Shown piece by piece: positions 16,297 to 25,129 of a DNA stretch of 64,000 nt. The notes below the pieces were generated by a model, which saw only the letters and a program-made list of their open reading frames with translations, searched no databases and was not told the origin of the DNA. Source of the DNA: Qipengyuania_C sp046254955. Lineage in GTDB: Bacteria; Pseudomonadota; Alphaproteobacteria; Sphingomonadales; Sphingomonadaceae. Both the position numbers and the translations under genes were made by a program. The stretch is taken from contig NZ_JBJXRG010000001.1 in NCBI RefSeq assembly GCF_046254955.1, forward strand, positions 806,001 through 870,000, written 5' to 3'. Within the stretch, counting starts at the first letter, position 1; each line of letters opens with the position of its first letter.

Positions 16297-17622
16297 TCAG
16301 GCGTCCAGCAGCTCGACCTTGCGGCGAAGCTGCCAACTGCCGTTGTCGCACTCCCACAAATGAGGCGAGCGAAACGTATCGGCCAGCGCTTCGAAGTAAT
16401 TCCTGTTCATTTCAGGATGCTCAAACATCCTGGATGCCTGCGGAAAGCTTTTCTCGTCTATTGACAGGTACTGGAAGATTTCTTCCGCCCACCTTTCAGG
16501 GAATTCGCCATCATACCGATTTATTAGCGCAACGGCCTCCTCACGCTCGATGTCTCCGGATCGAACTTCCTGACTTGCATCGTAAGTCGCGCGGCCAATG
16601 CCAAATTTTATGTAGGTTGTGTAATAATGGAAATCATCTATCTTGTCGTCGATTGAGTTATACTTTGAATAGGTCCCAGCAGTCCGCTCTGGCGAAGCTC
16701 GAAAGCCGCCATTGTCTACGGCGAAATAGTAGGCGGCTTGCGGATGCCATTTAAGATAGTATCCAAGATAATGAACCTCCGCCCCCATTTCCTTCAGCGG
16801 TTCAAGATCGGACGGAAGATAAGGGCTTAGATCGGCCTGCGTCATCCCGAAGTTTTCCTTCAGGCTGGCCACACTCTCACCACCAAGGAACATCTCGTCA
16901 TCACCATGGCTGGCGAAATAATCATAAGATCGTTGTGCCGAGGCATTATCGTCAATTGGATTGCCGTACTCAGCCTCGTTCTCACCATAAAATATGAGCG
17001 GAATATTGAACATCAGGGCCATCTTCGGCGCAAAACATTTCTGCCCGATGATAAATGGCTGAAAGGGATGGAATATGTTCTCCACCGCGAGTCGCGTAAG
17101 TAACCTCTTGCTACGTCCCGATGCCGTCATGAGGTAATTGTCCATGCCCGAGTGTATCCAGGCTTGAAAGTTGTGCAGGCCCCACTCGGTGTAAATATTT
17201 GGCGCCCAAGTAACGGTCAGCGGATTCATCCCATACTCGTATTTAAGCATCCAAGATTGGTAGAAGCTGTCTTTCCCACCTGAGCCAGGCACCAGACAAT
17301 CATAGGACCCATTTCGACTGCGAAACTTGTCACAAAGTTCTCGCAATTCGAACTCACGCTTCTCCCAATCTATTTCTCGACTCTTGCGTTCCGCCGTGCG
17401 GCAAGCATCGCAAATCCCATCTTGGAACCTTATAGTTTCCTTATTTGAATCTGGAGTGTGCCTGAACTCCACCGTCGAATTCGGTCGCTGGTTGGAGATG
17501 CAGCAATTTCGGCAGAATTCGATATTGGAGGGCAGCCCGTACTTGCGTTCTGGATCGTTAAGTCCAGGCAAATATTGGCCAATGTCGAGCTTCTCGCTGA
17601 GGGCGTTTGGCTTGGGGACCAT
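16297..17622 (-). CDS. wbpG: WbpG/PseA-type N-acetyl sugar amidotransferase
   Basis: ATP-dependent enzyme that converts an N-acetyl group of a sugar into an acetamidino group with ammonia from a HisH/HisF pair. The 441-residue protein has two CxxC pairs likely to bind zinc (Cys37/Cys40 in FCRNC and Cys71/Cys74 in GICDACR), then the ATP pyrophosphatase loop SGGKDS at 114-119, and family strings KYEYGMNPLTVTWAPNIYTE, IGQKCFAPKMALMFNIPLIF and YGENEAEYGNP. Start at 17622 lies 5 nt after the upstream stop; a frame reaching 17697 is inside the neighbouring gene. The coding sequence looks more AT-rich than the housekeeping genes. In Campylobacter, PseA and PtmG amidinate Pse or Leg; here Leg is the likely target. 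Confidence 0.88.
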   Translation of the reverse strand: MVPKPNALSEKLDIGQYLPGLNDPERKYGLPSNIEFCRNCCISNQRPNSTVEFRHTPDSNKETIRFQDGICDACRTAERKSREIDWEKREFELRELCDKFRSRNGSYDCLVPGSGGKDSFYQSWMLKYEYGMNPLTVTWAPNIYTEWGLHNFQAWIHSGMDNYLMTASGRSKRLLTRLAVENIFHPFQPFIIGQKCFAPKMALMFNIPLIFYGENEAEYGNPIDDNASAQRSYDYFASHGDDEMFLGGESVASLKENFGMTQADLSPYLPSDLEPLKEMGAEVHYLGYYLKWHPQAAYYFAVDNGGFRASPERTAGTYSKYNSIDDKIDDFHYYTTYIKFGIGRATYDASQEVRSGDIEREEAVALINRYDGEFPERWAEEIFQYLSIDEKSFPQASRMFEHPEMNRNYFEALADTFRSPHLWECDNGSWQLRRKVELLDA

Positions 17623-17627
17623 CCTGG

Positions 17628-19454
17628 TCACAGCTCCCTTTGTTTGAGGGCCGTTGCCCTCAGATTTAGATCGTTGTCGATAAATAGGCGGAACCAAAGT
17701 TCAACAGAGATGAGGGCTCTGATCTGTCTGGTGTGATTGGCAATTCCGGAGATATGCTCAGCCAGCATCCGCTCGACTAGTTCAATAGAGACGATCCCTC
17801 GACTTGCAAGGCGCCCATCAAACAAGATTTCACGGCAATAGCCGGTTAGTGACTGTCGGAACCATTCTCCTACGGGAACGGTGAACATTTGCTTCTTGCG
17901 ATATGTCAGCTCAGGGCCAAGCAGCGGCTCAACTGCGCGCTTGTAGATCCACTTTGTCTCTCCATTCTTGAGCTTCAAATGTCCTGGAACCTGGAATGCA
18001 AATTCGGCCATCCTATAGTCAAGGAAGGGCGATCGAACTTCTAGCGAGTGAGCCATCGCCATTCGATCAGGCTTGACGAGATTATTCCCCGGTAACAGCG
18101 TTTCGGTTTCAGCCAGCAGGACGCGGTTGATGGGATCCTGCCCTTCGGCTTCAACAATTCGCGAGCTTAGGGAGCGATACGGATCATCGCCATGAAATGC
18201 CTCTGCCAACGGACCGCGAAGCATTTCCGTTGGCTGGTCACCCTGCAGAAGGCCGCTCTGCTTCACATACTGCGAGGGCCAGTCATCAGAGAGGCCCTCG
18301 ATCGAACCATTGGGGAAAAGATCTAGATACTTTTCATAGCCGGCAAACAATTCATCGCCGCCATCGCCCGTAAGCACCATTTTGACATCTTGCGAAGCAA
18401 GTTGTGAGACCTGCAGCATTGGCATGAATGACACATCCCCATGTGGCTGGTCGCAGAACCAAATCATCTTTGGCCACAGTGCAGTCGCCTCCGGCTCCAT
18501 CATCTTAGATGAATGCATTGTCCCGAATCGTCGCGCCGCCAATGATGCAAAGTGACTTTCGTCGAATCGCGGATCGTCAAAGCCGATGGAAAATGTCCGC
18601 ACGCTCTGCTTGGCGTAGAGACTCATGAACCCTACGACGGCGCTGGAATCGAGTCCCCCAGACAAAAATGCTCCGTATGCCGCATCCGATCTCATGCGGA
18701 TCCGGGTCGCATCGTCGAGAAGCATAAGAAGTTGGGACTTGGCCTCCGCTTCCGTCATGTCAGCGACCACCTGCGTCTCACTGAGCCGCCAATAAGGTTC
18801 GATAACCATACCCGATTGACCGATGCGCGCCAAGTGACCGGGAGGAAGATGGCTGACGCCTTCGAATGCCGTGTCGGGCTGAGGTATGTAGTTCAGCGCA
18901 AAAAATTGAGCCAGAGCATCGTAGTTGGGCCTCGCCTCCAATCCGCCTGCAATTAGCGACTTGATTTCCGAGCCAAAAAGAATCCTGCCTTGGTCACGGC
19001 TTCCGGTCCAGTATAGCGGCTTGACCCCCATCCGATCCCGATAAAGTCTGAGTATGCCCTCTCTCTCATCCCATATCGCGATTGCGAACATGCCATTCAG
19101 GCGTGTGACAAATGTTTCGCCCCAAGTTTCGTATGCGCGAAGTATGACTTCCGTATCTCCGGAAGTCGCGAAGCGCGCTCCAACCGATTCGAGTTCGGCA
19201 CGCAACTCGATAAAATTGTAAATCTCGCCGTTCTGCACGACGACGATGCGCTCATCATGCGAGTAGAGAGGTTGGTTGCTCGCGCCCGTGAGATCAAGGA
19301 TCGCCAGACGTCGATTACCAATTACCACATTCTCCCGCGCCATGTGACCGCGGGCATCCGGTCCGCGATGATCTAGCGACTCGCCCATGGCGGCGGCCAG
19401 ATCTCCTCCAAGACCGCGGTTGCCGAAAGCAAATCCTCCGAAAATTCCACACAT
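17628..19454 (-). CDS. asnB: Asparagine-synthase-like glutamine amidotransferase, copy 2
   Basis: A 608-residue AsnB-type protein with Cys2 (MCGIFGGF) as glutaminase nucleophile, VVVQNGEIYNFIELRAELES in the glutaminase domain, the ATP pyrophosphatase loop SGGLDSS at 265-271, and LTGDGGDELFAGYEKYLD. It is clearly diverged from copy 1 (7853-9703), with different spacing and different C-terminal parts, so it is not a recent duplication. Eight nt separate it from the CBS-aminotransferase gene upstream and 5 nt from wbpG downstream. A role in amidating a sugar carboxylate is likely; true asparagine synthesis cannot be excluded. Confidence 0.87.
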   Translation of the reverse strand: MCGIFGGFAFGNRGLGGDLAAAMGESLDHRGPDARGHMARENVVIGNRRLAILDLTGASNQPLYSHDERIVVVQNGEIYNFIELRAELESVGARFATSGDTEVILRAYETWGETFVTRLNGMFAIAIWDEREGILRLYRDRMGVKPLYWTGSRDQGRILFGSEIKSLIAGGLEARPNYDALAQFFALNYIPQPDTAFEGVSHLPPGHLARIGQSGMVIEPYWRLSETQVVADMTEAEAKSQLLMLLDDATRIRMRSDAAYGAFLSGGLDSSAVVGFMSLYAKQSVRTFSIGFDDPRFDESHFASLAARRFGTMHSSKMMEPEATALWPKMIWFCDQPHGDVSFMPMLQVSQLASQDVKMVLTGDGGDELFAGYEKYLDLFPNGSIEGLSDDWPSQYVKQSGLLQGDQPTEMLRGPLAEAFHGDDPYRSLSSRIVEAEGQDPINRVLLAETETLLPGNNLVKPDRMAMAHSLEVRSPFLDYRMAEFAFQVPGHLKLKNGETKWIYKRAVEPLLGPELTYRKKQMFTVPVGEWFRQSLTGYCREILFDGRLASRGIVSIELVERMLAEHISGIANHTRQIRALISVELWFRLFIDNDLNLRATALKQREL

Positions 19455-19462
19455 GACCTAGA

Positions 19463-20968
19463 TCAGCCCTCGTCCAGAACTTTTCGAATCTGCGTGATGA
19501 TCCTATTTTGAGTGGCCTGCGCAAGGGAGCTGCCGGATGGCAGGCATAGTGTTTGCAAGAATAGTGTGCTCGAAATTACCCTTTGCTCATCATGTGGAAC
19601 GAACTCGAAACCTGCGCACAAGGGCTGCAAATGCATTGGCTTCCAACCTGGCCTCGTTTCGATTCCAGCATCCTTCAATCTCGCCATTAGCTGATAAGGA
19701 TGCAGGTGGATATGGCGCGGATCGAGCCTGATCACCGTGAGCCAGCGATTACCTGAGGCTCCGGGCAAGTCTGCTTGAAACGATATGCCGCGCTGTGCCT
19801 CCAAGCCGGAGCGATAGCGCTCGAAGACTTTGCGCCTTGCCGCCACTCGATCCTGCAAGCTGTCAAGCTGGCCGATTCCGATGCCAGCCAACACGTTCGA
19901 CATGCGGTAGTTATAGGCAACATCCGAATGCTGGTAGTGAAGTGCATCATCACGACCTTGGGTTGAGAGCTTGCGGGCCCGGTCAATCAGAGCCGGGCTA
20001 TCGGTTGCTAGCGCGCCACCGCCAGAGGTCGTAATTATCTTGTTGCCATTGAAAGAATATGCCGAAAGTCGACCGTGCGAGCCACTCGCCCTATTGTGAT
20101 AGCTTGCCCCGAGGCTTTCTGCCGCATCTTCTACCACAGGCACGCCATATTCATCAGCTGCCGCCAAGATGGGCTCGATGTCCGCATTTTGGCCATAGAT
20201 ATGGACAACGATTATCGCCTTCGGCAACTGTCCCGCCTTTGCATCCTCCGTCAGTTTGCGGCGAATCGCAATGGGAGAGATGTTCCACCCGACTGGCTCG
20301 CTGTCGATCAAGACGGGTGTGGCTCCCTGGTAAAGTATAGGTTGTACCGAGGCGACAAAGGTTAGATCAGAAACATAAACCCTGTCGCCCGCACTGACTC
20401 CTAAGACGCGTAGAGCAAGGTGTAGCGCCGCAGTTCCCGACGAAACCGCCAGGACTTCATCGCAACAGGTAACGGCGCTAAGCTTCTTTTCGAATTCAGC
20501 TAGGTTTGGTCCTGCAGGAGCAATCCAGTTTTCATCAAACGCGCGATCGACATATCGGCGTTCGTTCGGCCCCATATGTGGGGGAGAAAGTAGAACGCCC
20601 TGCCCGAGATCTGACGCTGTGTGTAACGCGACTGGCTCGCCCGACTCGTTTACGGCCACCAACGTATCGACCTTGGACTCCAGCAGTGTGGTCTGGCTCT
20701 CTTCTAACGGGTCGCTTTCCTTGACTGTCACGGGATCACGGCCAGGCAGTTCCGTCACCCCATCCTGAAATTCAATTCCTGCAAGAAGCCCTCTACGAAT
20801 ATCCCCGTCCGTGACAGTTCTGATCAGGCGCCCATCACCGGCGACAATTACGATCAATTTGGGTGATGCTGCCTCCAGCGCGGCCACCGCATCCCTCACT
20901 GTCGCGTCAGCAGAGAGAAGGTGCAATGAACGTAACCCAGATGGTCCGGCATCGTTGGTTCTATTCAT
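19463..20968 (-). CDS. CBS-domain pair fused to a DegT/DnrJ/EryC1 sugar aminotransferase
   Basis: A 501-residue two-part protein. Residues about 14-125 form a CBS-domain pair (SADATVRDAVAALEAASPK; TVTDGDIRRG; DPVTVKESDPLEES; DTLVAVNESGEPV). Residues about 130-500 are a PLP-dependent sugar aminotransferase: NWIAPAGPNLAEFE, SSGTAALHLALR, VVEDAAESLGA with Asp281, and the PLP lysine Lys310 in YSFNGNKIITTSGG. The aminotransferase part resembles PglE/LegC, which aminate UDP-4-keto-6-deoxy-GlcNAc. In Campylobacter the CBS pair is joined to the nucleotidyltransferase PtmE, so a CBS-aminotransferase fusion is noteworthy; it may sense adenylate ligands. It overlaps the TPR gene by 4 nt. Confidence 0.88.
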   Translation of the reverse strand: MNRTNDAGPSGLRSLHLLSADATVRDAVAALEAASPKLIVIVAGDGRLIRTVTDGDIRRGLLAGIEFQDGVTELPGRDPVTVKESDPLEESQTTLLESKVDTLVAVNESGEPVALHTASDLGQGVLLSPPHMGPNERRYVDRAFDENWIAPAGPNLAEFEKKLSAVTCCDEVLAVSSGTAALHLALRVLGVSAGDRVYVSDLTFVASVQPILYQGATPVLIDSEPVGWNISPIAIRRKLTEDAKAGQLPKAIIVVHIYGQNADIEPILAAADEYGVPVVEDAAESLGASYHNRASGSHGRLSAYSFNGNKIITTSGGGALATDSPALIDRARKLSTQGRDDALHYQHSDVAYNYRMSNVLAGIGIGQLDSLQDRVAARRKVFERYRSGLEAQRGISFQADLPGASGNRWLTVIRLDPRHIHLHPYQLMARLKDAGIETRPGWKPMHLQPLCAGFEFVPHDEQRVISSTLFLQTLCLPSGSSLAQATQNRIITQIRKVLDEG

Positions 20969-22203
20969 GCTTTTACAAGTCTGACTTCGTCTATCTGGAA
21001 GTTTAAACCGCTAGCCCCTTTGCTGGCGTCAAGTTCTAGTGAAAACCAGAAAAACCGACACGGCCCAGATATCTCGAACTCGCTTGCTCCGTTCGGCAAC
21101 AAGCCAATCTTGTCATCGAATGTTGCGGCACCGGCGAGTTCGGCGCAAGCTATTCTCACGTCCAATGCACGCTCACCAAGTGCACCGCCGTCCTTCTTAG
21201 TCTCGACGGATATCCGATATGCTCCGGCCTCAAGGCGAAGCAACTGCTGAAGGAACACGCCTTCGCCGCCAGGCAATGAGTTAACGTGCAGATGCCCCCT
21301 CTCGGTATCCAGTCTCGAACCAAATTCCTCCGCCTGAATGATTTCCCAGTCAAATGGGGCCAGCAGGGGTTCTCGGTCAAACGACGGGTCTGACAAAACA
21401 CCTGTCCTCACAGACGAGAGCGGTTGGGAAGCGGCTTGGTACAAAGTCCAAGCCTCATCGAGTGCCCCCTGGCGCGTCAACTGCGTCAACAGAAACTCGT
21501 CATGGTGTGGCGTCAGTTCGACGCCCTTGGAGTAGAGGGTCTTTCTCAGCGACGCGGCCGGAACCGCAACAGTGCCATTCTCGATCACCGCAGTCCAAAA
21601 GTTGGCCGACCACGGCGGCCCGCTCGCCAAGAGTTCAGCAAAAGCCTCGACGGCGCCAGTTGCAGGAAGCGCCTGCGCCATCAAGGGAAGCATCGTCCCT
21701 GAAGCCCGGGAGTTCGTGCGCAAAAGGTAATCAAAATGTTTGAACGTCCGGCCCAAATTCCCTTGCTTCTCGTAGTGGTCGATTAGCCAGATATTGATCC
21801 CCGCCTCCCTGCGCGAGAGCTTGCTGCCTATCTTCATGATTTGTGCAGCCTGCATCGGATCGCCCGAGGCAGAGGCGCCGTAACCAAGGTTTCGGAGCGC
21901 CGAGACAGCCAGAGGCTCCCTCCGCAGCGCTGACTGCGAAATCCTGATTGTTTCCTCGCTGACGTCCGTCGGCAAGCCTTCTGCCTCGACGGACATCCCC
22001 GCAGCCAATTGCATGTTGGCGGCTCTTGCAATCGTCAATCCGTTTTCAGGCCAGAGCCCGGCAACGCTTTCCGGAGCGACGCGGCCGACTGCCAACCCCA
22101 AGGCCGCCAAGAGAGAAATGAACGCCAATGCCACGCTCAGGCCAAACAACGCCAATCGCGAAATTGTGAATGGGTTCAATGGCTCGGCACTATTGTCCGC
22201 CAT
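20965..22203 (-). CDS. Single-pass membrane protein with TPR-like helices and C-terminal beta domain, unknown function
   Basis: A 412-residue protein I cannot name. Near the N-terminus is one membrane segment (LALFGLSVALAFISLLAALG, about residues 18-37), placing the rest in the periplasm. Residues about 80-260 are helical with TPR-like features (RREPLAVSALRNLGYGASA; GSKLSRREAGINIWLIDHYE). The C-terminal part (about 285-412) looks like a beta-sandwich, with FLQQLLRLEAGAYRISVETK and an ending NFQIDEVRLVKA similar to carbohydrate-binding domains. Start at 22203 is preferred because it minimises overlap with wzc (14 nt). The location right after wzc suggests a role in polymer assembly or secretion. 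Confidence 0.6.
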   Translation of the reverse strand: MADNSAEPLNPFTISRLALFGLSVALAFISLLAALGLAVGRVAPESVAGLWPENGLTIARAANMQLAAGMSVEAEGLPTDVSEETIRISQSALRREPLAVSALRNLGYGASASGDPMQAAQIMKIGSKLSRREAGINIWLIDHYEKQGNLGRTFKHFDYLLRTNSRASGTMLPLMAQALPATGAVEAFAELLASGPPWSANFWTAVIENGTVAVPAASLRKTLYSKGVELTPHHDEFLLTQLTRQGALDEAWTLYQAASQPLSSVRTGVLSDPSFDREPLLAPFDWEIIQAEEFGSRLDTERGHLHVNSLPGGEGVFLQQLLRLEAGAYRISVETKKDGGALGERALDVRIACAELAGAATFDDKIGLLPNGASEFEISGPCRFFWFSLELDASKGASGLNFQIDEVRLVKA

Positions 22204-24388
22204 ATTTGTATCCGTAGCCATAGGTATCACCATAGCCATAGGCCGCGTTGTGGCTCGTCAACTTCGTTACGATCGCGCCAAAGATGTTCGCATCCACGAA
22301 ACGCAGGCGACGCAGACCTGCGCTAATCGCACGAATTCTCAATCCATTCGCCTCAATATTGTAGACCACACCTTCGACCGAGCGAGCGAGCAATGGGCCG
22401 TCCGCGAGGCCAAGCAATGGTGGGCCGTCGACGACTACCACATCGTATATTTCGTTAAGTTTCTTGACCAATTCTCCCAAAGCTCCGCTGCTCAGCAGCG
22501 TACCTGGATTCGGAGGTAGAGCTCCAGCGGGCATCAGATCAAGATTGGGAAACTCGGTTCGTAAAGCAAAATCTGAGATGCGGCCCTGCTCTTCTCCGAC
22601 AAGCAAATTCGACAAGCCTTTGATGTTTTCGATACCGAAGAACCTGTGCTGCGAGGCGTTCCTCAGGTCGCTATCGACAAGAATAGTGCGCTTCCCCATC
22701 CGGCTGAAGGAAATGGCCAAGGCATAGGCTGAAGTGCTTTTTCCTTCATTGGGGCGAGTACTTGCCAGCGCAAAGGATCGCGGAAGGCCGTGAGGGGTAG
22801 CGAAAGCCAGATTATTGGCAGCCGACAGGTAAGCTTCAGAAACCTGGGTCTTCGGATCGGATAGCTGTTCCAGTACGTCCTCATCTTCTTCTTGAGGAAT
22901 TGCACCAAGAAGAGGCAGGTCGAGAGCCTCAGAAACTTGTGCGGGGTCCTTAAGGCTCTGATCGAGTTCCTCCCGTACGAATACAAATCCTCCGGCCAGT
23001 ACCAGGCCAGAAAGCAGCCCCAACACGAGGTTCAACGGCAAGGAAGGACTGGATGGATTCTCTGGAACCTTGGCAGGGTCAACTACAATAATGTTGTTGG
23101 CCGCAACGCCGGCAACGCCAATTTCCTTGTAACGCTGAAGTAGCGCCTCATAGAGTTCCCTGTTCGTATCGACTTCGCGCTGAAAGATTGCGAACTGTAT
23201 TGAATCGCGGCGCTCCTTGAGAGTGTCCTCCTTCATCGCGCTCACACGACCTTGCAGTTCTCTTTCGCGACCCAGCGCCGCGGTGAATGAGCCGCGATAG
23301 GCATTGCGCAAGCGGGACTCTTCTTCAAGTATGCTCTGATCCAATGCGCGCAATTGCGATTGTAGCGCCTGAACTTGCGGATATTCCGGCTCGAAAATCG
23401 CGCGCATCTGCGCAATCTCCGCTGCAACCTCGGCACGACGCTCACGGATCCCGTCGAGAGCTGGGCTGCTTAAAGAGGCATCGTTTCGGCTGGCCGCTTG
23501 CTGCATCCGACTTTCAGCAACGATTCTCGCCTGCGTTGCTTCAGAAAGCGCAGTATTGAGCGCCTTCAAGTTACTGAGACGCAAGGTTTCAGCCGTGTTC
23601 GTATTACCCTCAACATCCCTGCTGTCCGAAAGAGGAATAATTTCCTTCTGTGCCGCATAGGAGACCAACTGGCGCTGCGAATCTTCGAGGCGCTGCCTTA
23701 GCTCGGCCAGCCTGCCTTCGAGAAATTCACGCGCGTCGTCTGTCGATTCGAACCGGCGCTCAACCGTTGCTTCCTGGAACTGCTGAACCCAGAGGTTGGC
23801 GACCTCTGCAGAGAGGTCTGCCGATGGGCTCGTGAAATTGACATTTACCAAGCGAGAGCCTCGCACAGGCTCAATCGAGATGTTCTCTTGCAAGATGCCA
23901 ACCGCCAAGTCCATGCGCGCCACAGCGGGAGGCTTGCCGCCATCAACCGACTGGTTAGTCAGCGCAAGCTCAGGATCAACGTCGAAGGCCGAGAAGAGCC
24001 GATCATCCGATACCGCACCAAGCAGCCTTGCAACCCTTTCCGCAATCGACCTTGCTTCTAAAAGGGAGTACTGCGTTTGGTAGAACTCAAGATCCTTGTT
24101 GCTATCATCGGACTCTAGGCCTTGGACGTTCGTGACGTTGGCTTCATCACGATTGATCTCGATCAGCGAGCTTGCGGTGTACTGCGGCGTTGCCAGCAAT
24201 GTCAGGATCAAGGCGCCGACCAAACAAGTCGCGATGATCGCCCCGACGAATATTATATTTTTCCGGAATCCGATCCAATATCGTTCGACCATCGCCGCGA
24301 ACGGCGAACTCTGCGATCCGTCAGGGTATTGCATACCGCCCGAGCCTCGACGTTCTTCAAGGAAATCGTCGTTCAAACTATTCACCAT
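22190..24388 (-). CDS. wzc: Wzc-type polysaccharide co-polymerase with bacterial tyrosine kinase domain
   Basis: Inner-membrane chain-length regulator and BY-kinase, 732 residues. Membrane segments lie near residues 45-65 and 440-462, flanking a long periplasmic coiled-coil region with the GNVR-type ending PENPSSPSLPLNLVLG. The cytoplasmic kinase has Walker A STRPNEGKSTSAYALA, Walker A' RTILVDSDLRNA and Walker B YDVVVVDGPPLLGLAD. The C-terminus (AAYGYGDTYGYGYKYGGQ) is a tyrosine cluster, the autophosphorylation tail of the family. It is read from ATG 24388, which shares one base with the wza stop (TGATG). Phosphorylation cycling with an unlinked phosphatase would control polymer length. Confidence 0.95.
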   Translation of the reverse strand: MVNSLNDDFLEERRGSGGMQYPDGSQSSPFAAMVERYWIGFRKNIIFVGAIIATCLVGALILTLLATPQYTASSLIEINRDEANVTNVQGLESDDSNKDLEFYQTQYSLLEARSIAERVARLLGAVSDDRLFSAFDVDPELALTNQSVDGGKPPAVARMDLAVGILQENISIEPVRGSRLVNVNFTSPSADLSAEVANLWVQQFQEATVERRFESTDDAREFLEGRLAELRQRLEDSQRQLVSYAAQKEIIPLSDSRDVEGNTNTAETLRLSNLKALNTALSEATQARIVAESRMQQAASRNDASLSSPALDGIRERRAEVAAEIAQMRAIFEPEYPQVQALQSQLRALDQSILEEESRLRNAYRGSFTAALGRERELQGRVSAMKEDTLKERRDSIQFAIFQREVDTNRELYEALLQRYKEIGVAGVAANNIIVVDPAKVPENPSSPSLPLNLVLGLLSGLVLAGGFVFVREELDQSLKDPAQVSEALDLPLLGAIPQEEDEDVLEQLSDPKTQVSEAYLSAANNLAFATPHGLPRSFALASTRPNEGKSTSAYALAISFSRMGKRTILVDSDLRNASQHRFFGIENIKGLSNLLVGEEQGRISDFALRTEFPNLDLMPAGALPPNPGTLLSSGALGELVKKLNEIYDVVVVDGPPLLGLADGPLLARSVEGVVYNIEANGLRIRAISAGLRRLRFVDANIFGAIVTKLTSHNAAYGYGDTYGYGYKYGGQ

Positions 24389-25104
24389 CAATTCCTTGCC
24401 AACACGATGATGGGCGTGGTCAACAAAGGAGCCGCTTGCAAAAGGTCGCGGAAGATTCGCCTCGCCCTAGATTCGCTAACGACAATGACGTCGTTGGCGT
24501 AAATCTCGGGATCAGAGTAGTTACCCCTTCTTATTGCCTTCAAATTGAATAACGCAGCATAGTCTTGACCATTGACGGTTCGAAATACGACGACGTTTTC
24601 CATTCCCGCAAATTCGGTCAGTCCTCCTGCTGTCGCGACAGCCCTCATGAGTGTCATTTTCCCAACAACGGGATATAATCCCGGTTCGTCAACAGAGCCG
24701 TCAACAGTGATGACTTGGCTCACGGTTTCCGTGAGGTTTACCGTCACCTGCGGATCACGAACAAACCGCCCCGACAACCGCTCCTTGATAAGGTTGGCAA
24801 GTTCGCTCGGGGTGCTACCTGATGCTTCCACTTCACCAATGAGTGGGAAAGAAAGCCGTCCACTAGCATCGATCTGAACCTCTTTCTGGAGATCCTCAAC
24901 GCCAAACACATCAATCTTGAGCTTGTCAAAGGGGCCAATTAGGTAGGGCCGGCTGGCGGCGAACAAATCATTCCTGGTCGGAGGCGGAAGAGTCTGACTG
25001 TCTATCACCTCAATGGATGGGTCATTGCCGACTGGACCGGTTGCGCAACCAGACAGCGCGATGAACACCGCCAAGATGGTGATCGAGAAAATTTTGATGT
25101 TCAT
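24388..25104 (-). CDS. wza: Wza-type outer-membrane polysaccharide export lipoprotein
   Basis: Export channel subunit, 238 residues. The start at 25104 gives a lipoprotein signal with lipobox Leu17-Ser-Gly-Cys20, followed by short spacer; the frame reaching 25203 would run into the upstream wzy gene. The mature protein has the polysaccharide export domain (RPYLIGPFDKLKIDVFGVED; GRLSFPLIGEVEASG) and an SLBB-type second part (TVDGSVDEPGLYPVVGKMTL). It lacks the long C-terminal helix that forms the outer-membrane barrel in E. coli Wza, so it is of the shorter kind. Adjacent to wzc, as usual. Confidence 0.93.
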   Translation of the reverse strand: MNIKIFSITILAVFIALSGCATGPVGNDPSIEVIDSQTLPPPTRNDLFAASRPYLIGPFDKLKIDVFGVEDLQKEVQIDASGRLSFPLIGEVEASGSTPSELANLIKERLSGRFVRDPQVTVNLTETVSQVITVDGSVDEPGLYPVVGKMTLMRAVATAGGLTEFAGMENVVVFRTVNGQDYAALFNLKAIRRGNYSDPEIYANDVIVVSESRARRIFRDLLQAAPLLTTPIIVLARN

Positions 25105-25129
25105 GCTTTCAACCCGTCCGAATGGCGCA

